A stretch of DNA of 64,000 nucleotides from Bos javanicus (GCF_032452875.1 NC_083879.1:84639572-84703571), one strand, 5' to 3'. Shown: positions 11,822 through 23,969, counted from the first letter of the stretch. The notes: generated by a model from the sequence alone, not told the origin. Translations and numbers: made by a program.

Positions 11822-12245
11822 ATGTTTTTAATTCCAAGTTTTCATTTTTTTTCCAGTATAGCTGCTTTACAATGTTGTGTTAGTTTCTGCCATACAGCAG
11901 CGTGGATCGAACATATGTGCACATATATCCCCTCCCTCTGGAGCCTCCCTCCCACCCCCATCCCGCCCCGGGCCATCACGGAGCCCCAAGCCGAGCTCCC
12001 TGCCTATACGGCGCCCCGGGCCATCACGGAGCCCCGAGCCGAGCTCCCTGCCTATACGGCGCCCCGGGTCATCACGGAGCCCCGAGCCGAGCTCCCTGTC
12101 TATACGGCGCTCCCCACTGTCTGTCTTACACAAGGTCACGCATATGCGCCAACCCCAGTCTCAGCTCATCCCACCCTCTGCTTCCCCTGCTGCGCCCACA
12201 GCCCCTTCTCTGCGTCTGCGTCTCTCCCGCAGTGGTACAAATGAA
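11822..12245 (-). mobile_element. L1 3' UTR segment, minus strand, with internal VNTR
   Basis: The stretch tatagctgctttacaatgttgtgttagtttctgcc is the complement of the ruminant L1 3' UTR, and downstream motifs continue to about 12245. The middle is expanded as a 48-bp tandem repeat (listed separately). Confidence 0.75.
11965..12108. repeat. Three tandem 48-bp GC-rich units inside an L1 3' UTR
   Basis: Units 11965-12012, 12013-12060 and 12061-12108 each begin gccccggg and end ctatacggc, with about one to three differences per unit. The unit derives from the L1 3' UTR segment corresponding to ggtcatcacagagc...gagctccctgtgctatac, but is now CpG-rich. As 48 is divisible by three, all frames stay open in repeated peptides. 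Confidence 0.85.
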
Positions 12246-13639
12246 CGTGTCTAACTCAGCTTTTGAAACAGGGCTTGTCCACCTCCGCCCTCCGTGGCCA
12301 GGTGCATGGACTCCGGGCCAGGTGGGTCTGCACGCTGGCTCTGTCCTGGGTATTGTGAGCGGGTTTGCAACATCCCTCCTAGATGCCAGGGGCACCCACC
12401 TCCCTGGTGTGACAACCACCAATGTCTCCAGACAGTGTCACATGTCCCCTGGAGGTTTGGGGGTGCGGTGTCATCTCTTACTGAAAGTCACAGCTTTCGA
12501 AACATCACGCCACCCAGGATAACTAATGTAAGTACAAAAGCTAGCATTGGGCTACGGGGTTTTTGTTTGTTTGCATTTCGATTTTGAGATTTGCTCAAAT
12601 TCTCTTGTTCAATTAATACTCAGCTAGGTGTGCCTTCATGGCCTCCTTAAGTCATTGTATCTTAATATAAAGGCCAGGATTTTATCTTTGAGTCAGATCC
12701 CAGCGTGATTCATCTTCCGCAGACCTCTGAGAGCAGCCCCAGGTGGGGTCACGGAGAATCCGAGTTCACAGGCTACAAGAAAATTCCGCAGGGATTCGAA
12801 TTATCGAGTGTCAACGCTCGGTCCATCGGAAGTCTGCCCTGAGCTACACGGACCACTGAGCTCACCAGGTGCAGGGAGGCAGACAGGACCCAGACACTGC
12901 TTTAAAGCTCTGGGTGGGGTTTTCCAGCACTCACTTGCCTACTTGTTTGCTTAGATTCGTTGAGAATCTCAAACGTTTTCTTTCGCTGTGACTTTTCTTC
13001 ACCCTCAAAACCCTGAGGACCACGGCTTGGAGGCATGAACAAACGATGGCCTTATTGGTTCCATGTTATTGTTTTTTTTCTAGTTTTCCACAAAGTAGGC
13101 ATCTAACCTGCGGTTTTATACCTAAGCCTTTTCCAGGCTTCCTGCCAGAGTCCTCTTGCTGTCTTGCTGTTGCAGTGTTTTCAGTGCTTAAGCAGGGTCA
13201 CAGGCGTACCTCTGACAAGGAATGTTGCAGCCGTTCCACCACGAAGCTGACCGCGGAGAGCAAAACCAGATTGTCCGGAGCCCCTGCCTCTGCCCCTCGC
13301 TGAGGCTGAATCGAGAGATGAACAGGCTGGAACGCAGACTCTCACGCAGTTGGATCCACCGTGGAATCAGGGCGCTTAGGGGCAGAAGCTGACACAGGAA
13401 GTAGAAACCAAGACTCCCCTGGTTGATATTCATGAATAAGCATAACCCCAAAGTGAGGATGTCAGTATTGAGGTGGCAACTCTCTTTTCAGTGGCCAGAG
13501 GACAGCTCTTCAACCTGGGCTCCCAGTTCATTCCCACCAAGGCACAGTGGGAAAGACCCAGAAAAGAAACTGCCTTATCTTTACATCAGCAGGTGAAATA
13601 AGGAGGAAAGACTTGACGTAAGAGACCAAACTGAGGAAT
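12246..13639. other. Unassigned DNA
   Basis: No convincing exon or repeat. Frames of 85-98 codons on both strands overlap one another and lack signals. Confidence 0.45.
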
Positions 13640-13875
13640 GAGAGTGGGTGGACGGCAGAGCCCTGCACACCTCGGTCTAAACCCCGCGGCTACACTGACT
13701 CACTGTGAAGCGTCCGCAGGTGGGTTTACCTCCCCGGGCCTCGTGACATCATCTGGAAAACAGGCGAGGGAGTAAGGACTCCACCGCCCTGTTAGGAAAG
13801 GGAGAATTAAGTCAAGTCCCGCCCGCAGCAGGAGATTGGCACGCAATGAACACCCAGGAGGTGCTGATTACCGTA
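13640..13875 (+). repeat. MIR SINE, ancient
   Basis: It contains the MIR core order: split-signature before cctcgtgacatcatctggaaaacaggcgaggg, then gagattggcacgcaatgaacacccagg, matching the standard 3' part. Confidence 0.6.
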
Positions 13876-13990
13876 AGAACCGTGTGAAGAATCGTCATCA
13901 GGGTGAGCACACATTCTTATGTCTTAAGAAGGACTCACTCCCTTATTCCAACTCAGAGCCATCCTTGGAATACGCAAATATCTGGTCTTA

Positions 13991-14312
13991 CAGAGATCAA
14001 ACCAGTCAATCCTAAAGAAAGTCAACCCTGAATATTCATTAGAAGGACTGACGCTGAAGCTGAAGCTCCAATACCTTGGCCGCCTGATGCAAAGAGTTAA
14101 CACATTGGAAAAGACCCTGATGCTGGGAAAGATTGAAGGCAAAAGGAGAAGAGGGTGGCAGGGGATGAGGTGGTTAAATAGCATCACCGACTCAATGGAC
14201 ATGAATTTGAGCAAACTCCTGGAGACAGTGAAGGACAGAGGAGCCTGGCGTGCTGCAGTCCATGGGGTCACAGATTCGGATGCAACTTAGCAACTGAACA
14301 ACAGCCACTTTT
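13991..14312 (+). mobile_element. BovB 3' fragment, diverged
   Basis: It runs from atcaaaccagtcaatcctaaag through gatgctgggaaagattgaagg to gcaactgaacaac. The coding remnant is broken. Confidence 0.85.
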
Positions 14313-15160
14313 ATGATAAAAACATAAAGAACACTTTAGTAGATAATGTAAGGATCGCAGCCTAACTTGTATGACACGTTTTAAAACATTTCTTGGCTGC
14401 AGTTGAACCTGCTGATTGGAATTAGGAGAATTTTTTTAAAACTTTTAATGGCAAAAATGGAGGGTCCGACCAAAATTAAATATATCCATTGTTTATGAGC
14501 TAGCCGCTCGTTCTGGGGGATGCTAGCATCACACACTCTTACCAAGAGTCCACACACCGTCTCAGAGGATTGAGTACTGAACTGCCAGACCTAAGGAGAG
14601 TCCCTGTTACTTTGGGCGATGCCCTGTTTCATGCCCTGAGCCCAAACAAGACCCCTGGAGGAGGCTTCCTGACCCACAAGGCCTGAGAACCTGGACTGCC
14701 CTGCCCCACTGCGCCCCTCTGGGAGCCCACCGCAGTCCATCACCTGCTGGCCTGATCCTTTGCTTGTTGGCTGTCGACCACATTCCTGGGAGGTGACCTC
14801 CCAGCTCCCTGCCTGTGCCTCACGGTATCCCAGCCCCGGGGAGAGTCTGGGCAGAGAAACTCTCAATAAATGATAGACGGCTGAATTAAAGAGTGGAAAC
14901 AAATAGTTTCAAGAGAAATAGAAGCAGATAAATGTGTGTGTCTTGAGACGGCTTTAAAACCAAATGTGTTTTACTAATTTTCAGAAGATTTTTCTGAAAA
15001 TGGCAAAATAGAGTTGACCAAATCGAACAGGTAATTCTTTCGGCTCCAGCCTGTTGGATGGTCTCTGCTTGTCATGAGCCAGGAGGGTGATGATTCCAAA
15101 ACCTGACCTTGGCCGTCATTGTTCCCACGCCGGCCTGGCCAAAGCCTTTTCACTACATGC

Positions 15161-15345
15161 ACTTCCCTGGTGGCTCAGATGGTAAAGCGTCTGCCTGTAA
15201 CGCAGACCCATGTTGGATTCCTGAGTTGGGAAGATCCCCTAGAGAAGGAAATGGCAACCCACTCCAGTGCTCTTGCCTGGAAATCCCATGGAGTCGCAAA
15301 GAGTCAGACAAGACTGAGCGACTTCACTTCCACTTTCTCTCTATA
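15161..15345 (+). mobile_element. Bov-tA-type SINE with internal deletion
   Basis: It starts cacttccctggtggctcag and ends gagcgacttcacttccac. The segment between ccatgga and gtcgcaaag is shortened. Confidence 0.85.
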
Positions 15346-15349
15346 TATA

Positions 15350-15640
15350 TAATTTTATTCATTTATTTATTTTGGGCTGTGCTGGGCCTTCCTTGCTGCG
15401 CGGACTTTTCTCCAGTTGCAGTGAAGGGGGCTTCTCGTTGTGGGGCCGCGCTGGACTTGCCGCTCCGGCCTGCAGGCTTCAGGAGTCAGGGCTCCGAGGC
15501 TCTAGAGCACAGGCTCAATAGTTGTGGCCCGCAGGCTGAGTTGCCCCGTGGCCTGTGGGATCTCCCCAGATCAGGGACCGAGCCCGCGGCTCCTGCAGTG
15601 ACAGGCGGATTCCTGACCTCTGAGCCGCCAGGGGTGCTCT
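15350..15640 (-). mobile_element. CHR-type SINE, minus strand
   Basis: It begins ttttgggctgtgctgggccttccttgctgcgcgg and ends ggcggattcctgacctctgagccgccagggg, the complement of the tRNA-like head. It is CpG-rich, typical of this family. Confidence 0.8.
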
Positions 15641-16448
15641 TTGCACTTGTGTGTTAAATGCAGAGTCAGGAGCTACTCCCGGGGTCACGGAATGGGCAAT
15701 GCAAACACTCCTGGCTGGTTGTCAAAGCATTGCTCTTTTTGCCCTCCTTCTGTCTGCCCACCTCTTGCCTCTCTAAGCCTGGCACACACTCCTGTGTGTG
15801 CCCACCAGGCACGTGCTCACTCGTAATGGAGTGGATGCCACACGGCACGGGGGAGGGGGCTCTGAGCAGAACCCTGGGTTGGGGGAGCAGGCACTGAGCT
15901 GGGAAGAGGCCACCCCAGGCCCAGAAGCGTGAGTCGGTGTGGGGCCTCTGGGTAGGGGCTCCAGGCCTGGGTGCTATCGGAGTGTACGTCCGAACCAGGG
16001 GAGGCTGCGTCCAGGAGGGCGAGCTAGGGTTCCGCCCAGCCCAGCCCCGGGGGTGAGCTCGGCCTTCCTCCTGCCTCCCTCGGCATCACAGCAGATGAAC
16101 TGTTCACCATCTGTAAAATCCAGGAAAGTGCATTACGTTTATTATCCTTATGAACAACATCTTAGCCTAAAACTTCAGAAGGACCTAAGAGACAGAAGAG
16201 TCTACTGGGTACCCGCAGCCAAGGGGCAGGAGCAGCATGGAGAATCCTGATGTCACACAGGAATCCCCCAGGGGCTGAACTCTATTTTTTTTTTTTCTTT
16301 TTTGGCTCCTCAGCCTCATTTGGGCAGTGGTTTCTGTGTTTCTGCATCTCAGAGAGCTCAATATAGGACATGCGTGTTGACATTTAGGTGACTTTGTTAC
16401 ACACAGAATGCAGAAGTAGGGTTTTGAAGTCTTAATATTCCTAAGTGG

Positions 16449-16658
16449 GGACTCCCAGGTGGCTCAGAGGTAAAGAATCCACATTCAATGCAGGAGACTC
16501 GGGTTTGATCCCTGGGTTGGGAAGATCCCCTGGAGGAGGGCATGGCAAACCACTCCAGTATTCTTGCCTAGAGAATCACATGGACAGAGGAGCCTGGTGG
16601 GCTACAGTCCGTGGAGTCGCAAAGAGTCAGACAAGACTTAGTGACTGAGCATGCACGC
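16449..16658 (+). mobile_element. Bov-tA-type SINE with perfect 12-bp target-site duplication
   Basis: The duplication attcctaagtgg at 16437-16448 and 16659-16670 fixes the boundaries. It lies 450 bases upstream of exon A. Confidence 0.92.
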
Positions 16659-17111
16659 ATTCCTAAGTGGATAATAACATATTTTGTAACCATAAAAGTA
16701 TAGTTTTTTTTTTTTTCCAAAACTGTTAAGTTTGCCTCAGCTCTACTTAAAAACTCAGAAAACTTCTAAAACATGAATATATCATCATATTTCTTTCAGG
16801 AAATAACCTTCACAAGATACGCAGTTCTATAATTACACATATGACATCAGAAATGCTATAGAACTTTGAAAATAGCAGATTTATGAAATTCACTATTGTC
16901 ACAATGCAGCCCATTGCATTTAACAGCGGTATAGCAGGCTGATGAATATACTGTAGACCATAAATTTGATTAGGGATGATTATTAATCTACTATTTCAAA
17001 TGTAATCAACATTTGACTTCCTGAGTTTTATTATTTCCTTCCACTATTTGATTCAACTTATTGGGTACGTTTGATCAGGAAAGAATCATTTTTTTCTACA
17101 ATTTATTTTAG

Positions 17112-17270
17112 GTTTTGAAACGAACATGAACCTTGCTAGCCGAGATGATTTTGGTACTTCAGAAATTACATCAGAGACGCAGGACAGAAATGCAAATAAC
17201 CATGGGATTCAATTTTCTAATTCACTCTCCAGTGCAATGACTGCTGAAAATGGAAATTCTGTCTCAAATG
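17112..17270 (+). CDS. Internal coding exon A of an unidentified split gene (159 nt, phase 1-1)
   Basis: A polypyrimidine-rich acceptor (tttttttctacaatttattttag) precedes this 159-nt segment and a consensus donor (ATG/gtaagc) follows it. Only one frame is open: two bases finish a codon, 52 codons follow, and one base is left over. The peptide starts FETNMNLASRDDFG and ends AENGNSVSN. It is rich in Asn, Ser, Glu and Asp and has no Cys or membrane segment, so it looks like a disordered linker. The surroundings at 16680-17600 are AT-rich and repeat-free, which fits a retained exon. Its end phase matches exon E (44594) and also candidate exons B and D. I do not recognise the protein, and the 5' exons were not found in this window. 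Splice signals and length divisible by three are seen; that it is transcribed is inferred. Confidence 0.55.
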
Positions 17271-17604
17271 GTAAGCACTTCTTTAAACTCAGAAGTAAAT
17301 AGATACAAGTTTTAAGTTGTATCAACTTTCTAGGGGGAATGAATTTAAAACAAAAAATGAAGTAGGCTTAAAAACTGGGAAAGGGCATAAAAGATGAAAT
17401 ATCACTGTAGGGTATACTGTCAACTTATTATTTTCAAGTTAAAGAATTAAAATTGCATTCAATATTAGCTAGCTTTTCTCCCCAGAGATTTTTGTGGAGT
17501 ATTTGGTCTGTGGAAGCCAGTATAAAATGAAACTTATCCTGAGCAGAGTAGATGATGCTCTAATAGTATTTTTAAAGAAAAATATAGTTCTTTTTTTAAA
17601 AAAA

Positions 17605-18142
17605 ATTTGTATGTAAGTAAGCTGTGTTACATATACACTATGGAATATTACTCAGCTACTAAAAATAATGCATTTGAATCAGTTCTAATGAGGTGGATGA
17701 AACTGGAGCCTATTATACAGAGTGAAGTAAGTCAGAAAGAAAAGCACCAATACAGTATATTAACACATATATATGGAATTTAGAAAGATGGTAATGATAA
17801 CCCTGTATACGAGACAGCAAAAGAGACACTGATGTAAAGAACAGACTTTTGGACTCTGTGCGAGAAGGCGAGGGTGGAATGATCTGAGGGAACAGCATTG
17901 AAACATGTATATTATCATATGTGAAACAGATCGCCAGTCCAGGTTCGATGCATGAGACAGGGCGCTCAGGGCTGGTGTGCAGGGATGACCCAGAGGGATG
18001 GGATGGGGAGGGAGGTGGGAGGGGGTTCAGGATGGGGAACACATTTATACCCATGGCTGATTCATGTCAATGTATGGCAAAAACCACTACAATATTGTAA
18101 GGTAATTAGCCTCCAATTAAAATAAAGTAATTAATTAAAAAT
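17605..18142 (+). mobile_element. L1 3' end, 5'-truncated
   Basis: The segment tatggaatattactcagctact... through tggctgattcatgtcaatgtatggcaaaaaccactacaatattgtaa is an artiodactyl L1 3' end. An imperfect duplication (aatttgtatgtaa / tttttgtatgcaa) flanks it. It starts only 330 bases after exon A. Confidence 0.85.
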
Positions 18143-18159
18143 TTTTGTATGCAATAGTT

Positions 18160-18206
18160 GATTTGTTAGCGTTTGTTAGTTTCAGATGTACATCAAAGTG
18201 ATTCAG

Positions 18207-18242
<36 letters not shown>

Positions 18243-18310
18243 ATATTCTTTTTTAGATTCTTTTCCCTGATAGGTTATTACAAGCAGTGAGTAAAGTTCC
18301 TGTTGATTGT
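18160..18310 (-). mobile_element. L1 3' UTR fragment, minus strand
   Basis: The stretch gtttgttagtttcagatgtacatcaaagtgattcag is the complement of an L1 3' UTR segment, split by the AC microsatellite. Confidence 0.6.
18209..18240. repeat. (AC)16 microsatellite
   Basis: Sixteen uninterrupted AC units grew out of the atatac-rich L1 3' UTR. It is likely length-polymorphic. Confidence 0.95.
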
Positions 18311-19583
18311 TTCCATGCCTCCGAAGAGTGAAGGACAGTAGTATTGAAGGTCTAGGTACTCGATGCGGGTATGTCAGTGGACGTGTCTTACAGGAACTGA
18401 CCTGGCTGTGAGTATCTAAAAGCTCTCTGACAGTGGCTTAGACAAACAGCTTATTCCTTCCACCCTAGAAGCAGCCCAGGGCTTCTAGGTAATGTCTGAA
18501 GAGAAAATTCAGACCGACCTTCTCTTAAAGAGCCTGAGGGCATGGGTGTGGGCTTCAATGAAAGCCAAGCAGAAGGCCTCAATTCTAGGCTTTTCTCTGA
18601 AGGACATCAGAGGTGCTCACCAGTCCACTGGAGGCAGCTGAGACGCTGTGCTGTCTCCTAGGTCTGTGAGGACAGGCTGTGTCTAGAACCTCTCACAGCC
18701 CTAGGTGAGCTTGAAGTGTCCACCATAAGAGTCAGACACAGAGCTTGTTGGCCCCCAGCTCTGCTGTGAATTGTCTCAGTTCCTGGGGCCGGACTGAGGT
18801 CCTTCAGGATGACAGAGGCCACAGGCACCCGGAGGAGAAGAGGGCACAGATCTACCTCGAAGGACAGTGACATCATCCTTAGCTTCAGGATGTCCTTACA
18901 AACCACTTTTCAAATACAGAGTTCAACGCATCGTCCAAAGGAAACAGGCAGACGAGGACACAAAGTAAGATGAAAAATTGCGAGCAGAAATAGCAGCGTA
19001 TCCACAGGGCCTCAGAAGACTGGAGTTCAGAGGCCCATGCTTTGAAGTAAGTATGTTTACTTTGCCTACGGAGATAAAAGAATGAAAATCTCAGCAGAAA
19101 TCAGAAACCATAAAAACATATCAAATGGAAATTCTGAGATTGAAGAATACAGTCATAAAATTAAGTACAATAGAGGATGAGCTTAAAGTTAATTAGACAC
19201 AGCCATTAAAAAAAAAAAAAAATCCTAGGGAAGAGGAAGATAAATCAGAAAATATCCAGAATGAAGCACAAAGAAGCAGAGTGGAAATTTCAGAAATTGA
19301 TTTAAAGACATAAGGGATATGGCGGGAAGGGTCATGGAATCCTAGATGGAAAGAAGACAGAGTCCATGGGGGAGAGACACGATTTTGTGAGAAACTGGAG
19401 AGAACTTTCCAACACTGAGTCAAACACTAAGCAACTGGCTTAAGTTGGCAGTTTCTTATAAACACGCGCCTTCCATGGAACCCAGCGGCCCCGCCCTGAG
19501 GTGCTTACAGAAGAGAAGCGCAAACAGCGTCCACAGGAACACCTGTACGCAAATGCAAATCCCGCTCACACTCACAGTCACCT
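18311..19583. other. Intronic DNA, nothing firm
   Basis: One pseudo-exon-like segment (19014-19048, donor GAA/gtaagt) has a poor acceptor. Otherwise unassigned. Confidence 0.45.
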
Positions 19584-19595
19584 AAAACTGGAAAT

Positions 19596-19882
19596 CCTAG
19601 AGGAAATCAACCCTGATATTCATCGGAAGGCCTGATGCTGAAGCTGAAGCTCCAGTACTCTGGCCACCTGATGCGAAGAGCTGGAAAAGAACCTGATGCT
19701 GGGACAGATTGAAGGCGGGAGGAGAAGGGGGCAACAGAGGATGAGATGGGTGGATGGCATCACCCACTGGATGGACATGAGTGTGAGCAAGCTCCGGGAG
19801 ATAGTAGAGGATAAAGGAGCCTGCATTCTGCAGTCCATGGGTCACAAATAATCGGACACAACAGAGCGACTGAACAACAACA
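19596..19882 (+). mobile_element. BovB 3' fragment with target-site duplication
   Basis: The duplication aaaactggaaat at 19584-19595 and 19883-19894 defines a 287-bp 5'-truncated copy. Confidence 0.92.
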
Positions 19883-19904
19883 AAAACTGGAAATGAAGTG
19901 CCCT

Positions 19905-20405
19905 TCAGCTGGTGACTGGACAGTATTCGATATCTACTGCCCTGTAACAATTACCCTCCACCCCCAGAATGCAGAGGCGGCTGTTTGTAGTCTCTGCAGG
20001 CCAGGAATTTGGGTGTGGCTGAGCTGAGTGCCTTGGGTTCAGGGTCTCTCACGGGGAAGTGATCAGCCATCAGCTGGAACTGCAGGCTTCTTGAGGCTAG
20101 CTGGAGAGATGGCCCAGCTTCAGTATCACTTGCTCAAGCATCTCCACAAGGGAGGCGTCACGACAGGGCCGGGGCTTCCCCCAGAGCAAGCTGTCCACAG
20201 GAAGCTGGGAAGAGCCCCTGGGGTGGAAGCCACACTCACCGCACGGCTGCTCCTGGAGTAGACAGCCAGCGCTCCGGCCACGTCCAGCTTGTTGGGTTTG
20301 GGCCACACGTCCAATCAACTCATGGGAGGGGGTTCTGTGAGGGGTGAGTGCCTCCAGGTGGGCCCATCAGGGACCACTTCACAGGCTGCCCAGCCCATGG
20401 ATGAA
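19905..20405 (+). repeat. Ancient interspersed repeat, family uncertain
   Basis: Motifs such as ctgcaggccaggaatttgggtgtggctgagctg and agggtctctcac recur genome-wide in mammals. I cannot name the family with confidence. Confidence 0.35.
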
Positions 20406-20549
20406 CTCTGCAATAAAAAAGGATAAACTGCTACTGCAGGTGACAAAAACGTGTGCATCACGAAGGCTTTGCACTGCAAAAAAAAAACATCCGAAGATTC
20501 TGAGTCCATTTATTTGACATTTTGGAAAATGCAGGCACAGGGACAGTGA

Positions 20550-21006
20550 GAGATGAGTGGGCTGCCGGAGACTGGGCTGGGCTGCTGTAAGGAAACATCC
20601 AGGCCGGCCGGTCTGTGAGGAGCAGTGGCTTCGTGGCCGCAGTGGTGGGGGCTGGAGTTCAAGGTTAGGGCGCCGGTTTGGGTGGCAGCCCTCCTGTAGG
20701 CTGCAGGTGGCCGGCTTCTTGCTTGTCCCCAAGTGGTGGAGGGAAGAAGGTAGCCAGCTCCCTGGGGCCGCTTTTATAAGGGCACTAACCCCATTTGTGG
20801 GGCCTCCACCCTCAGGACCTAATCATCCCAAAGGTTGATCCCACCTCCTAACACCACCACTTTGGGGTTAGAATTTCAACATGTGAGTTTTAGGGGGACA
20901 CAGACCTTCAGGGACCTGGTTACCCCCCAAAGGTTCTACATCCCAATGCCACCACATTGGGGCTAGAATTCCAACGTATGGATTTTAGGGGGACAGAGAT
21001 GTTAAG
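20550..21006 (+). repeat. Ancient interspersed repeat with duplicated 3' unit
   Basis: The stretch gggctgctgtaaggaaacat... ends in a familiar cacattggggttagaatttcaacatatgaattttgggggacac motif. That terminal unit occurs twice in tandem (20815-20911 and 20912-21006). Confidence 0.5.
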
Positions 21007-21073
21007 ACCACAGCAGACTGCAGACGGGCATGTGATATTAACAAACAGGAGTGAGTGTGTTCCTATAAATTCA

Positions 21074-21285
21074 GGCTTCCCCGGTGGCTCAGACGATGAA
21101 GAATCTGCCTGCAATGCGGGAGACCTGGGTTCAGTCCCTGGGTCGGGAAGATCCTCTGGAGGAAGGCATGGCAACCCACTCCAGTATTCTAACCTGGAGA
21201 ATCCCATGGACAGAGGAACCTGGCAGGCTACAGTCCATGGGGTCGCAAAGACTCAGATATGACTGAGCGACTAAGCACAGCACAG
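21074..21285 (+). mobile_element. Bov-tA-type SINE
   Basis: This full plus-strand copy runs from caggcttccccggtggctc to gagcgactaagcac. Confidence 0.88.
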
Positions 21286-21424
21286 CATGTACGATAAAGG
21301 TGAATCTTTCTGTCTGTAAGTGTGACTTTTTAAAAAATAAATAAAATGCTTAGTAGAATAAATACAAACAAAGCCACACCTGGGCATATCACAGTAAACC
21401 AAGTGTGAATCTTAAAAGCAGCCA

Positions 21425-21574
21425 CTGAAAGTGAAATTCGCTCAGTAGTGTCGAACTCTTTGCAACCCCATGGACTGTATAGTCCATGGAATTCTCCAGG
21501 CCTTTCCCTTCTCCAGGAGATCTTCCCAACCCAGGGATTGAACCCAGGTCTCCCTCATTGCAGGCAGATTCTTT
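21425..21574 (-). mobile_element. Bov-tA-type SINE with internal deletion and target-site duplication
   Basis: The duplication aaagcagcca at 21415-21424 and 21575-21584 flanks a 150-bp minus-strand copy that lacks the central caagaatactggagtgggttgcc segment. Confidence 0.9.
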
Positions 21575-21589
21575 AAAGCAGCCAGAGAT

Positions 21590-22746
21590 TAAAATAGAAA
21601 GACAAATTACCTTCAAAGAATCAGTGGACATTCAAAGACAATGAAATACCATATTTTTTAAAATGAGGGAGCAGGAAGGTGGGAAGGTATTTCCCAAAGG
21701 CCGTTTGGTAGCCAGGATAGTGGTACCCTGGCTTTACCCTGCTTTCTCTGACTTCCCTCCAGGTCCACGTAAGGTCATAGGGTGTGTGTAGTTTTTCATC
21801 TGAGAATGTTGCTCACCCAAGGATGCTCATTGCTGACCTGCCCAGCAGGAGGAGGCAAATGGATCTTGGATAAAATCTAGCAGGCGATTTGCATCACCAG
21901 TCTCGCTTTCCTTAGGAGGAGTCATGGGGTGGGGAGGTGACTGGAGCGGGGTTTGTTCAAGCTTGGCATGAAGGATCCCAGGGTAATGCGGGAAGGTTCT
22001 GTTGGCACCCAGCAGCAAGACTGGTTCAGTGGCACACACGTGGAAAACGCCCCAAGCTGGTTCTGAATGCTGGCCACCCGCAACCCCAATATCAAGCAGG
22101 GATCACATGTAAGGGTTGGAAGTGCTGACTCATAGGATGGCGGCTTTCTGGTGCCTTGTAAGGAAATGACACAGGGAAGACACGGAAGGATTTTTATACC
22201 AGCCGTAAAGATTTCTAGGGAGAGGACCTGCAGTTACCCAGAACTGTGTTACTGCCAACACCAGGCAGAGACGGCACCAGCACCTGGGGTCCCGCAGCAC
22301 GGGTCTTCCTAAATTTTATCTCCGACTTGAGCAGCCTTCTTAAGTAATCTCTTACTCTTCACGTGGTGTTTTCATTTTATGCAGGTTATAGGAACTACAT
22401 GTTTATGTGACAATTTGAAAAATACAGGAGAGAATAAACAATAAGTACTATTCCTTATATTACCTGAAAATCCCCAAAACATGTCTCATATTCCACTTTG
22501 TAGAATTCTGTATTTTTTTCATACAAATGTATCTGTGTGCTTATATAAGATGTTTGGTTTTTTTAACAAAGCTTGAGCTACACTCTACCCATGGCTTGAA
22601 CCACCTGCTTTTTTCCCTGAGGGATCTCAGGTGGTCTGTCTCTAGGTGAGCAATGCATATCTGTGTTGTTGACCGCTGGTCATTAATGTATGCAATGCGT
22701 AGCTTCTCATCAGATACAACTACCATGACTTAAATAAGCGAGTCCT
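21590..22746. other. Intronic DNA, unassigned
   Basis: AT-rich at 22380-22560, possibly an old repeat; no exon signals that hold up. Confidence 0.45.
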
Positions 22747-23758
22747 ACCTGATCTGCCTCTTGAGAAATCTGTATGCAGGTCAGGAAGCAACAGTTAGAA
22801 CTGGACATGGAACAACAGACTGGTTCCAAATAGGAAAAGGAGTACGTCAAGGCTGTATATTGTCACCCTGCTTATTTAACTTACATGCAGAGTACATCAT
22901 GAGAAACGCTGGACTGGAAGAAGCACAACCTGGAATCAAGATTGCCAGGAGAAATATCAATAACCTCAGATATGCAGATGACACCACCCTTATGGTAGAA
23001 AGTGAAGAGGAACTAAAGATCCTCTTGATGAAAGTGAAAGAGAAGAGTGAAAAAGTTGGCTTAAAGCTCAACATTCAGAAAATGAAGATCATGGCATCCG
23101 GTCCCATCACTTCATGGGAAATTGATGGGGAAACAGTGGAAACAGTGTTAGACTTTATTTCGGGGGGCTCCAGAATCACTGCAGATGGTGACTACAGCCA
23201 TGAAATTAAAAGACGCTTACTCCTTGGAAGGAAAGTTATGTCCAACCTAGGTAGCATATTCAAAAGCCAGAGACATTACTTTGCCAACAAAGGTCCGTCT
23301 AGTCAAGGCTATGGTTTTTCCTGTGGTCATGTATGGATGTGAGAGTTGGGCTGTGAAGAAGGCTGAGCTCTGAAGAATTGATGCTTTTGAACTGTGGTGT
23401 TGGAGAAGACTCTTGAGAGTCCCTTGGCCTGCAAGGAGATCCAACCAGTCCATTCTAAAGGAGATCAGTTCTGGGTGTTCTTTGGCAGGACTCATGCTGA
23501 AGCTGAAACTCCAGTACTTTGTCCACCTCATGCGAAGAGTTGACTCACTGGAAAAGACTCTGATGCTGGGAGGGATTGGGGGCAAGAGGAGAAGGGGACG
23601 ACAGAGGATGAGATGGTTGGATGGCATCACTGACTCGATGGACATGAGTCTGAGTGAACTCCGGGAGTTGGTGATGGACAGGGAGGCCTGGCGTGCTGCG
23701 ATTCATGGGGTCGCAAAGAGTCGGACACGACTGAGCGACTGAACTGAACTGAACCGAA
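22747..23758 (+). mobile_element. BovB fragment with reverse-transcriptase palm remnant
   Basis: This 1-kb plus-strand BovB 3' portion keeps an open frame of 193 codons at 22761-23342 with the RT motif-C tetrad YADD (residues 71-74 of that frame, in NLRYADDTTL). The frame is lost after 23300, upstream RT motifs and the endonuclease are missing, and a second short frame (23413-23742) covers the 3' part. It is a dead copy lying inside the intron between exons A and E. Confidence 0.92.
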
Positions 23759-23969
23759 CCTGTTGGATATTAGAATTATCTCCCAATTTTCCACCCTTGA
23801 AATAACATTAGGTGTTTATGTTGGATTACTCCAACTTGATGGAAATAGGCATTGTGTAAAACTTTTCATGTTAATGTTTGAAATTACGTGTGTGTGTGTT
23901 TAGATGGAAATACAGAGATGCAGTCTTTCTCATACATGAATATGTGTGGCCTTGTGTCCCTTTGTTTTC

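Larger units (their letters stand above)
14313..16448. other. Upstream flank of exon A region
   Basis: Besides the SINEs at 15161-15640, the segment at 16095-16250 has an acceptor-like cagcag/ATG and an open frame but no donor, so it is not called an exon. Confidence 0.45.

Noticed and set aside
11867..12522. Frames of 90-206 codons with repeated YGAPGHHGAPSRAPCL-type peptides
   Set aside because: They arise from the 48-bp L1-derived tandem repeat, not from a gene.
16095..16250. Possible exon after cagcag/ATGAACTG
   Set aside because: The acceptor is fair, but no usable donor follows the open frame, and part of it resembles an ancient MIR-like sequence.
19010..19048. 39-nt segment ending GAA/gtaagt
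   Set aside because: Donor is excellent but the acceptor (gcgtatccacag) is poor and the phase does not link A to E or C without extra exons.
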